In this document: in pieces, positions 8,332-17,500 of the stretch
Position numbering within the stretch: the stretch's first letter is position 1
Layout: each line of letters starts with the position of its first letter
Assembly (NCBI RefSeq): GCF_900114185.1
Contig: NZ_FOSE01000003.1
Location: forward strand, 434,001-498,000
DNA from: Cellulomonas sp. KH9
GTDB taxonomy: Bacteria > Actinomycetota > Actinomycetes > Actinomycetales > Cellulomonadaceae
Reading direction: 5' to 3'
DNA: 64,000 nt
The notes under the pieces: generated by a model
What the model was told of the DNA's origin: nothing
What the model saw: the letters and a program-made list of their open reading frames with translations, nothing else
Database searches by the model: none
Position numbers and translations under genes: made by a program

Positions 8332-10389
8332 TCAGCAGGTGGCGAGCATCTCCGCGAGCGCGTCGTACTCGGCTGAGGTGACCGTGAGGGACCAGGTGGT
8401 CTTGATGGTGGCCCAGTCGGTGGCGTAGGTGCACCAGTAGCTCGTGGCGGGCGGCTTCCACTCCTCGGGTCCCCGGGAGCTCTTGGACTGGTTGAGGTTG
8501 TCCTCGACGGCGATGAGGTGGCCCGCGTAGGCCAGGTCGTTGGCGTAGGCGCGCCTCGTGGCGGCGTCCCAGGCCCACCCGCCGGACTTGTGCGCGTTGG
8601 CCAGGGGCACCATGTGGTCGATGTCGACGTCGGAGGGGACGGTCCACGTCTGCCCGGAGTACGGGTCGGCCCACCGGCCCGAGGTGACGTTGCAGCCGGG
8701 GCCGTCGTAGGTGACGGGCACGAGCGACTCGGCCGCGAGGACCTCGTGGCGCGTGTCCTGGCAGTCGCCGTCCGCGTCGATCCAGTGCTCCCACGCGCGC
8801 CGGTCGTAGGCGACGCCACCGTCGCTCTGGGGGGCGACCGTCAGGCTCTGCAGCGCTGGGTGCGTGGCGGGCGGTGGGGTGTACCCGGCGCCGGTGAAGT
8901 ACCCGCTGACGTCCAGGATGACGTGGGCCGTCGTCGGGGTGTGGACGCTGAGCTGCCCGTGGTCCCCGAGGGTGCCGATGGTGGACGTGGCCGTCGTCTG
9001 GCCCGCGCCGGTGAAGTTCACGCTCGAGGCCGAGCCCGGTGTCGCGCGTCCGGTGGGCATGACCTGCAGGTAGCCGGCAGCGGCGGTGTCCGTGGCGGTG
9101 ACGTTGAGGAAGACCGCGGAGACCCCGGACGCGGGCAGACCGGTCCGGCCCTGCGGGTCGACGGTCAGCTGGGTCCCCCCGGCGAGCGCTTCGCCGGGGC
9201 TCTGGCGGGTGTCGGCGAGGCGGCCGGGAGTGACCGGGACGAACAGGCCCTCGGTGGAGGTGCCGGCGGTCGGTCCGGTGAAGTAGCCGACGACGTCGGC
9301 GATGACGTCGGTGCCGCTGGAGTTGTAGAGCTGCACGCTGCCGTCGCTGCCGACCGGGACGATCACGAGGTTCGCGACGGTCTGGCCCGCGGCCGTGAGG
9401 TTGACGTTCGACGTCGAGCCGAGCGACGTGGGGCCGCTGGTGGGCACGACCTGGACGAACCCGGGCCCGGCGCTGTCGGTGGCGGTGACGGTCATCGCGA
9501 CCGCCGATGCCCCGACCGCGGGGACTCCGGCCCTGCCGGCGACCGGCAGAGTGATCGTCTCACCGGGTGCCGGCCGCGGGTGCGGGTCGTGCGAGGGGGT
9601 GGCCGGCGGGGGCAGTCGGACCGGGTGGTTCGGCGCGCCGGGAAGCGACTCGCACGGGATGAGGTCGCCGTTGCCGTCGAGCTTCGCGACGTCACCGAAG
9701 CTGTCGTAGTACCGCCAGAACCACTCGTTCGCGGCGGCCCACGTCGCGAAGTTCCCGCAGTTGACGACGTCCCCGGGGTTCGTCGGCCCCGGGGGCGGCG
9801 GAATCGGCGGCATGCCCGTCCGGTCGCGGGAGTCGAGCACGCGGGTCGGGGTGAGGGCGGTGTAGCGGCCTTCCGCGCTGTTGTCGACCCCCGTGAAGTA
9901 CCCCTGCACGTCAGCGATGAGATGGCCGCCGACGACGTTGAAGAGGGTCACCTTTCCGTCCTCGCCGATGGGGACGGTGACCAGGTTGGAGACGGTCTGG
10001 TCGGTCCGGTAGACGTTCAGGTTCGACGACGCCCCGAGCTCGCCGCTGCCGGTGGGGAGCACCTGGACGAAGCCCACCTGCCGCGGCTGCGTCACCGTCA
10101 CGTTCAGCGTCACCGCGGTCGCGGCGCCACCGGGGACCCCGCCGACGCCCGCCACCTGCAGGTCGAGGGTCGACCTGGCCGCAGGAGCCGCCGCCCCTCC
10201 CTCACGGGTGTCGAGAATCCGGTGCGGGGGGAGTGGCACGTACTTGCTCGTACTCGTACTCGTGCTCGCGGACGCAGCAGCGGCTCTCGGCTGCGGGGAG
10301 GCGGCCGCAGGGGTGGGACCGGCCACCGTGCCGGCGAAGAGCGTCAGGGCGGCAACGAATGCGGTGCCGGCATCCCGAATGGTCAGCAT
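8332..10389 (-). CDS. secreted DUF1524/HNH-type nuclease with surface repeats and inserted excalibur domain
   Basis: ATG at 10389 follows GAGGAG. The 685-residue product has a signal peptide (about 1-30) and a Ser/Thr tether. It then carries three ~120-residue beta-rich repeats, each opening near an ILDTR/VLDSR/LADTR motif (58, 184, 391) and closing with ADVQGYFTG, ADVVGYFTG or LDVSGYFTG. A C-terminal nuclease domain (about 515-685) contains DIDHMVPLANAH (His592) and NDLAYAG...NLNQSKSSRGPEEW, the signature of GmrSD-C/DUF1524 HNH nucleases. An excalibur Ca-binding motif (CGNFATW ... DGNGDLIPCE, 210-248) is inserted inside the second repeat. It probably degrades DNA outside the cell. It is divergent from the HEPN-CBS operon; a second exported nuclease lies beyond that operon. 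Confidence 0.85.
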   Translation of the reverse strand: MLTIRDAGTAFVAALTLFAGTVAGPTPAAASPQPRAAAASASTSTSTSKYVPLPPHRILDTREGGAAAPAARSTLDLQVAGVGGVPGGAATAVTLNVTVTQPRQVGFVQVLPTGSGELGASSNLNVYRTDQTVSNLVTVPIGEDGKVTLFNVVGGHLIADVQGYFTGVDNSAEGRYTALTPTRVLDSRDRTGMPPIPPPPGPTNPGDVVNCGNFATWAAANEWFWRYYDSFGDVAKLDGNGDLIPCESLPGAPNHPVRLPPPATPSHDPHPRPAPGETITLPVAGRAGVPAVGASAVAMTVTATDSAGPGFVQVVPTSGPTSLGSTSNVNLTAAGQTVANLVIVPVGSDGSVQLYNSSGTDVIADVVGYFTGPTAGTSTEGLFVPVTPGRLADTRQSPGEALAGGTQLTVDPQGRTGLPASGVSAVFLNVTATDTAAAGYLQVMPTGRATPGSASSVNFTGAGQTTATSTIGTLGDHGQLSVHTPTTAHVILDVSGYFTGAGYTPPPATHPALQSLTVAPQSDGGVAYDRRAWEHWIDADGDCQDTRHEVLAAESLVPVTYDGPGCNVTSGRWADPYSGQTWTVPSDVDIDHMVPLANAHKSGGWAWDAATRRAYANDLAYAGHLIAVEDNLNQSKSSRGPEEWKPPATSYWCTYATDWATIKTTWSLTVTSAEYDALAEMLATC

Positions 10390-10748
10390 GGGTCACTCCT
10401 CTTCGAGGCAGTGAGAATAACGTAGCCATGCGGGTGGAAATGCCGCCCGGCGGCCGATCACGCCGGCAGATCAGCGCGTCGTCGGCGAATGCCCGGAAAA
10501 GGGCCATCGCACGAAATGCCCGTATCGAGTCCCGTACGAGCGTCATTCACGAACCAGTATCCAGGTCCTGGAACGGGTGCCGGCAGCTCGGACCTGCGCC
10601 TCCTGCCCGACTACCTGGCAGCGACCCGGACGTGGTCGAGCGCGGACTGGTCCCGAGCCGGCGAACTGCCCTCCCGAGCGCGTCACCCGTGACCAGCCCG
10701 GTCGCGGGTGAAACGGCCCCGCGATCCGGCGAAGTCCCTTCAGCACGT
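10390..10748. other. intergenic control region between nuclease and HEPN-CBS operon
   Basis: About 360 bp without a credible gene. The first ~170 bp are less GC-rich than the surroundings (for example GTGAGAATAACGTAG near 10411) and probably hold the nuclease promoter. Nearer the operon there is a short CGCGGG...CCCGCG inverted repeat at about 10707-10727. No convincing -35/-10 pair for the plus-strand operon was found. Confidence 0.4.
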
Positions 10749-10778
10749 CATCCCCCCGGTCGATGGCGTCGGGGGATG
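10749..10778 (+). promoter_or_regulatory. 5' UTR hairpin ahead of HEPN-CBS start
   Basis: Inverted repeat CATCCCCC (10749-10756) and GGGGGATG (10771-10778) with a 14-nt loop. It ends two bases before the GGAGGGAG ribosome-binding site (10781-10788) of the HEPN-CBS gene. In mRNA it could limit or gate ribosome access; as DNA it could be an operator. No poly-U follows, so it is not a simple terminator. Confidence 0.4.
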
Positions 10779-10793
10779 GCGGAGGGAGCCGAC

Positions 10794-11534
10794 GTGACGG
10801 TGGCGCAGGAGACGGCGTTGTCCGAGCGGTTCCTCACCGCGTGGAAGCGCGTCGAGCGTCACCTCACCGACGAGCGCGCCAGCCGCCGGGGTGAGGCAGA
10901 CATGAGTGCCGTGCTGCGGCGTGCGGAGCAGGCCCGCCGGGTGACCCCGAGCGTCTCGGAGTTCCTGCAGGCGTGCCGCAAGGCGCGCAACGCGTACGCG
11001 CACATCGTCTTCGACGGGTACGAGGGACCCGTCACCCTGCCCCCGCGCCCTGTCGTGGAACGGCTCGAGCGCATCGCCGCCGGCCTCGCGTCGCCCGGGC
11101 GTGCCGTCACTGTCGCACCCCGGGCCGTCACGTGCACGGTCGGTACACCCGCGTCGCGGGCCCTGGACGTCATGGCGCTGAACGACCTCTCGCAGCTGCC
11201 GTTCCGCGACCCCGACGGGACGTGGGCACTGTTCACACGGGCCCACGTGAGTCGGCTCGTGCACGGCCGGTGCACGGAGGGCGGCCTGGTCCTCCTGGAC
11301 CTCTCCGCGACCGTGGGCGACGTGGTCGCCTCCGTGGGGTCGACCCCTGTCACAGTCCTGCCCTGGTCGTCGACAGCACCGGAGGCGCTCGAGGCCCTCG
11401 AGGCGGCACTGCTCCTGCCGGACGACGAGCCCGGCGGGTACCCGGCTGTCCTGTTCCACGACGAGGCGTCGGACCGCACCGCGATCGTGACGGCCGACGA
11501 CCTGCCCGGCCTGTACGACCTGCTGGGACGGTGA
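10794..11534 (+). CDS. HEPN-CBS fusion protein
   Basis: GTG at 10794 is chosen because GGAGGGAG (10781-10788) lies at ideal spacing; the longer upstream frame has no protein-like content. The 246-residue protein has an all-helical N-terminal domain (about 5-95) with the motif RNAYAH (Arg65 to His70), which fits the Rx4-6H catalytic motif of HEPN RNases. A CBS-domain pair follows (about 105-246), with ALDVMALNDLSQLPF and a second repeat after ATVGDVVA. HEPN domains often cleave RNA in toxin, CRISPR and anti-phage proteins; CBS pairs bind adenine nucleotides. The start codon of the giant NTPase overlaps its stop (GTGA), so the two are co-translated. Ligand-gated RNase activity is my inference. 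Confidence 0.7.
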   Translation: MTVAQETALSERFLTAWKRVERHLTDERASRRGEADMSAVLRRAEQARRVTPSVSEFLQACRKARNAYAHIVFDGYEGPVTLPPRPVVERLERIAAGLASPGRAVTVAPRAVTCTVGTPASRALDVMALNDLSQLPFRDPDGTWALFTRAHVSRLVHGRCTEGGLVLLDLSATVGDVVASVGSTPVTVLPWSSTAPEALEALEAALLLPDDEPGGYPAVLFHDEASDRTAIVTADDLPGLYDLLGR

Positions 11535-14500
11535 GCATGAGCCACGCGGAAGGCACTGGGCACCCGTCGTCGGCCCTCCCGGGGGCGACGACGTCGCCGG
11601 GGCGGTCGGGCGCCGTGCTCGACCTGCACGAGCAGGTGGTGGTGGCTGTCGAGCAGTCCATCCAGGACGTCCGGTCCGCTGACGCGGGCCGTGCCCACAT
11701 CCACGAGGTCGTCGGGCAGGCGGGCATCGGCCGGACGACCCTGCTGGCACGGCTGCGCGACCGGCTGGCCGCGCCGACGGGGCAGGGCATCTCGCCGTCC
11801 GCCGTCGTCGTCACGCTCTCCGCCGCCGGCGAGACGGGAAGCCCGGACGTCGCCGCGATGATGCTCCTCGGCCAGGTCCAGCACGAGGTCGCGCGATGGT
11901 CGGCGGCACGCCGGTACGAGGAGGTGGTCGCACGGGCGTGGGACGACGTCCGCTCCTCGCTGCCGGACACCGCGATCCACCTGGTGGCGCTGGCTGTGCC
12001 CGGGTTGGAGGCGGTGCTGACCCTCAAGGACCTGTACGACAGGGCCCAGGAGGTCCGGCAGCACCAGCGCAACCTGGTGGAGATGCGCCGCGCGTACGCC
12101 GAGCGTGACGCGGCCGCAGGCCCTGACACCACCGAGCAGACCGTGGAGCACCTGCGCGACCTCGCAGCGGACGCCCGCCGTGCCGGCGTGCCGGCACCCG
12201 TCCTCGTTGTCCTGCTGGACGACGCGCACCTCGCGCGGCCGGACTTCAGCGTCTGGCTCACGAACCTGACGTCCGTGGTGGTCTCGAGCGACGCCAGGAG
12301 CTCGGTCGTCGTCGTCAGCACGGCGCGCAGCCCGCAGCACGTCCCCCTGGTCCCGCACCAGCGCGGTCCCGTGCCTCCTTCGGGCGGCGCGCACGACGGC
12401 CTCCTCGACCTCCTGCGGGCGTCCGACGCGCTGGACGGCGTCATGGAGGTGCGGCGATGGGGCGATCGGGCGGACGCGCCGCACGCCGTCGCCGCCGACG
12501 CCCTCGCCGGCTGCGGCGCGGACGAGGCACGAGCCCTGCTGCGTGCGCACCTGGAACGCGCGACGGGGGATACGGCGTCGGCACGGAGCCTCGCCGACGC
12601 CTACGTCGACGCCCGTCCCCCGGGGCCCGAGGGGGTCGCGCCCGGGCTCGTCGTCGACCACGCGCGGCTGATCGCACGCAAGGTCCAGCTGGGGCCGGTC
12701 GAGCAGGAGTGGCTCGCGGCGCTCCCCGACTCGGCGCATGCGGCGGTGCTCGCCACCGCCCACGACCTGCTCGCGTCCGACACCCCGACCGGGACGTCCG
12801 CCGCGGTGGTCCTCGCGCTGCTCGCCACGGCGGGAGGGCAGACGCTGCGGACGGTGCTCACTGACGCGGCCGAGACCTGCAGCGCGCGCGGCGTCGCGGA
12901 GGCGATCGAGCGGCTCGTGCACGACGGGCTGCTCGTAGAGGTCCCCTTCCCTATCGGGGAGGACCCGGCTGTCGCGCTCGTGTCGGCGGCGGTCGGCGAG
13001 ACGGCACGCGCCCACCTGCGGAACGCGGCACTCCTCGACGACGACGCGCTGCGGCGGGCGCACGCCGCCGCCCTCGGGCGGCAGCTGCACGCCGTGCTGC
13101 CGACGATCCACGACACCGTCGACGGGGCGGCCGTCCCCGCGCTGCTGGACGGGCTACGCGGCCTGGGGATCCCCCGGGGCGTCGACGCCGACGAGCTCCG
13201 GCGCGCGGGCGTCGCCGAGCTGCCCCGAGCGGTCCTGCTGGCCGCGGCCACCGGAGGTGCGCACGAGCGGCTCACCGTCCTCGGGCGCGTGCCCGGCGAC
13301 GCACGTGACGGCGCGTGGTGCCTGCTCGTCGCCGGACTGGTCCGCGCGGCGCGACGTCGGGACGTGACCCCCACGGACCTGCGTCCCTTCGAGCGGGCCG
13401 TGATGCACGCCGCGGAGAGCACCACGACGGCGGGTCACGCGTCGTACGCCGTCGCGCTCGTCTGCCGGGACGTCATGGCCGACGGCGACGGACCGGACGC
13501 GGGCGGCGCGACGGCGCTCCTGCACGAGCTGGCGCTCCTGCACCGCCGCGCGGCGCACGTGCTGCTGGGCGTCCGGTCCGACCCCGGCATGCGACGCCAC
13601 GGTGCGACGCTGCTCGGGGCGCACATCGACGAGTCGGGCGACGTCCTCGACGATGAACGCTGCGACCTCGCCCGCTTCTACCTGGAGCACGACGAGCCGG
13701 CCGCGGCCCGCGCCGTGCTCCTGCCCGTGCTCCGGTCGAGCGACCACGCCGCGATCCTGCTGGCGGAGTGTCTCCGCGCGGACGAGACCGACGACGCGGC
13801 GAACGAGGTCCCTGGGCTGCGTCCACGACTGCTCGAGCTCGCCGGGGCCCACGCCCGGGCAGCCGTTGCCCTGTGGCAGCTGGAACCGGCCGCGGGCGCC
13901 GAGCACCTCGAGCGGCTGCGGCCCCACCTGCTCGAGGACGTCGCGGCCACCGAGGCGTTCCTCGAGTTGCTGCCGCAGGACCCGGCACGCGAGGACCGCG
14001 AGGCCGCGATCCGTGCGTGCCACCGGCACGCACGGCACCTGCCCCCGCAGCGGCTCGCCGTCGCGCTCGCGGGCCTCGCCCGGACGGTCAAGGACCGGCA
14101 GGCCGCGCGGGTCCACCTGGAGTCGGCCATCGACGAGCCGGTCGTCGCTGCCACGCTGCTGGCGACCGACGACGGCCGGGACCCGGCGCTGCAGGCGCGG
14201 GTCTGTGCGGTGCTGGAGCGGGCCGCCGAGGGCACGGACCGTCAAAGCCGGGCCGACGCCGCCGCCGCCTTCGCGATCCTGTCCGACGACGGGGTGCGTG
14301 AGCGGCCTGGGGTCATCGACGCACTCGACGCGTTGACCCAGCGTCGGGGCACGGGCCGCGGCCAGGGCGCTGGCTCGCCCGATAGGCGACGGGTCGAGCG
14401 GTGGGCGGCCGACCTCGCCCGCTCCCGGGGCAACCCCTCGGCGGTCCGGGTCCATGTCTCGGCCGTGCTCGACCGGATGCGCGCGGCGTTCCCGGAGGGC

Positions 14501-17500
14501 TCCCCGCTTCCTGCCGGCGACGCGGGCCACGGCTACCGCGAGCTCCTCGTCGATGTCGTCGAGATGCTCCGGCGCGAGATCCACGAGGCGAGGACCGCCC
14601 TCGACGACGTCACGACCGTTCCCGAGCAGAGCCTGGACCTGTGCACCCTGACGGTGCCGGTGCGGGGCTGGGTCCGCCGGCTCGCCGGGGACGACAGTGC
14701 CGAGGACCGTCTGGCCCGTGAGGTCCGCGGCCTCGGGCAGGCGGTGCTCGCGGCGGCCGCGGAGGACCACCCGGCAGCAGCCGTCCACCGGTTGCGCCCG
14801 TCGCGGGGGCCGAGGCGGGACGGCCAGGGGCTGGCGCCGGACGACCTGCGCGCGCTGTATGCCGCGCACAGCCACGAGCCGGCGGTCCTGGCGGCGCTCG
14901 TCCGGCACGCCGTGCGCATCGACTGGATGACCGACGACGGGGGGAGCCTGTACTGGCGGCGCCTCTGCGAGGCGGCGGGTACGCACCCCACCGCGGCACG
15001 GCACCTGCTGGACACCCTGCGGCACATGCGCCGGGACGGAGACGTGCTCGACGACGAGCGTGTCGCGGCCGGCGTCGAGGCCGCGTCCACGGCAGCGGCC
15101 GTGGACCACGAGATCGCTGTCGCGGCATTCGAGGCCGCCACGAGCTACCGGCTCCCGACGGTCGACCACACCTTCGCGCTCCTGCTGGAGCACGCACCGT
15201 TCTCCGCGCGCGCCGCCCGGGTGTGCTTCCGGCACCTGCAGCACCACGCTGCCGGCGGTGACATGACGGCAGGCCGTCCCCCGATGCTGACCCCCGGCGC
15301 GCACGCGCTGCTGCAGGCGGCGGCGAGGACCGCACCCGACGTGGCCCGGGGCTACGTCGAGTGGCTGACGAGGGAGGGGGTGGAACCGTCCGACGACGAC
15401 ATGCAGGTCGTGCGACGGCTGTCGGCGCGACTCCCGGTCGCCGCAGGGGCTCTCTGGGCCCGCGCCACCGACCCCGCCGACGCCTTCACAGCCCTGTCGA
15501 GGATGGCGCGTCACGCGCGCGGCTGCGCGCGCGGTTCCGGGCGGCGCGACCACGTGGTGAGCACCGTGGCGAGGTACGGGATGCCTGCCGCCCTCGAGCT
15601 GACCGCGACCGGTGCCGACGCGGCGGACGTGACGGCGTCCTGGATAGCCTCGGCACGGAGAGACCGGCGCATCGCGCACTGGCTGCTCGGCCGGCTGGAC
15701 GCGGGCGGCCGGTCGCGCGAGCTCATGACGGCCGGTGCCGGGGCCGACCTGGTGGCGGCCGTCGGCGCCGCACTGGACCACCCTGTCGAGGCGGCCCGGC
15801 ACCTGCCGATGCTCCGTGCCCTCGCACGGCACGCGGGCCCGACGGTCGCACGTCCGGTCACCTGGACCCTCGCGCCGGGCGTCCGACGGGTCGTCGCGGC
15901 GGGCCTGCGGCCCCAGGTCGGCTCCGTCGAGCGCGAGCTGCTTCACCTGTGGGTGGATGGCGTCGCGGCGCGACCGGAGGAACCGGCGCAGCACGTCGAG
16001 CTCGCGCTGGGGGCCGCCGCCCTGCTGCGGCCGGATCTCTCCCGCCCCCTCGGGGACGAGGATGTGCACTGGGCGAGGGCCGTGGCTGCTCTCGCTCCAC
16101 GCAGTGCCGCACCGGCGGAGGTGGAGGACCTCGTCGCCACGGCGCGGGTGCTGCTACGCAGGGGCGACACAGGTGCCGAGGTCGACGTCGAGAGGCTCGT
16201 CGCACTCCTGGCGGTCTCGTCGTCGACCGAGGCGTGGGCCACGTGGGAGCCCTTCGCGGAGCGGGTGCTGGGTGACCCCCGGACCCGGCGCGCACTGGCC
16301 GACGCGGCCCGAGGCGCGGCGGCCACGCACTCGCTGCTCGCCGCGCTCGTCGCGCTCGTGGACGGGGAGGACCCCTCCCGGCGTGCCGCCGACGTCCTGC
16401 GCCGGCTGCGCCACGAGGCCGGGTACCGGACCGCCGACTCCGCGACCGGCGCCATGCTGGCCCTCGCTACCGTGCACCTCAGCCTGACCCGCGCACAACG
16501 GGACCGTGCGACGACCTACCTGGCGGGCTGCACCCGTCCGGGCATCCGGCTCGCCGCTGCCCTGCTGGGACCGCTGAAGGACCGTACCGCCGCCCTGCGC
16601 CCCGTCGTCGAGGCCTTCGTCACGGAGGTCGCCCTCCCGGGTGCCCGGGTCACGGTCGCGGAGCTATTGCTGCTCGCGGACTCCGCCCAGGAGGCGGAGC
16701 ACGCCCTTGAGCTCGCCTGGATCCTCGAGAAGTACCTCCTCGCGCACCCCGCCGTGGCCGGCGCCGACCGGCTGCGGCTGCGCCTGGTGAGGCTCGCGTC
16801 CCGGGCTCACAGTCCCCTGAGGTCGGGGTACGTGCAGCCGGTGCTCGACCGCAGCCGGGACGACGTCGACCTGGCGCTCGAGCTGGTCGCGGCCGACCGG
16901 CTGCAGGAGGTGCTCACCGACGGCGAGCGCGCTGCCGTGACCGAGACGCTCCTGGCGCACGCAGGCGACCGGCTGGACGTCGTGCAGGCCCTGGTCGGCA
17001 GGGCCGACCCCAGGAGTCCGGACCCCCGGCTCGTCGCCGCGCTGCCGGGCCTGCTCGCCGCTGCCCCGACCGACGTCGACGCGGCGCTGTGCGCCCTCGC
17101 TCTCGGTCAGCACGGCGGGGCCCCCCGGACGGCGCTGCGTGAGGCGTTCCGGTGCCTGACGGGCCCTGCCCTGCGGGACCCCGGGTTGGTGGTCCGGGTG
17201 GCCGAACGGACCGTCACGCGTCGCGCCCAGGCCGCTGCCACCGAGTGGCTGGTGCGGATGGCCGTCGGGAGCCGTGCCCTGCCGTCGGCGCAGGCGGCGG
17301 TCGCCGAGTCGCGTCGCGCACTCGCCCAGCGTCGTGGCCGGTCGACGACCCACGCGCTCGTGGCGCTCGCGACGACGCCCGTCGCGAGGCGTGAGGCCGC
17401 GCGGCACCTGCAGTGGACGGTCGCGGGGCGGCGGATGGACGAGCGCGACGCGGTCGCCGTCCTCGCCGTCGACCGGGAGGACCCGACCGCCCGGCAGCGC

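Noticed and set aside
8207..8794. Minus-strand frame ending in a RLGRFELPTPALGERCSIP-like tail
   Set aside because: That tail is the reverse translation of the tRNA gene, a common annotation artefact, and the frame is a shadow of the nuclease gene.
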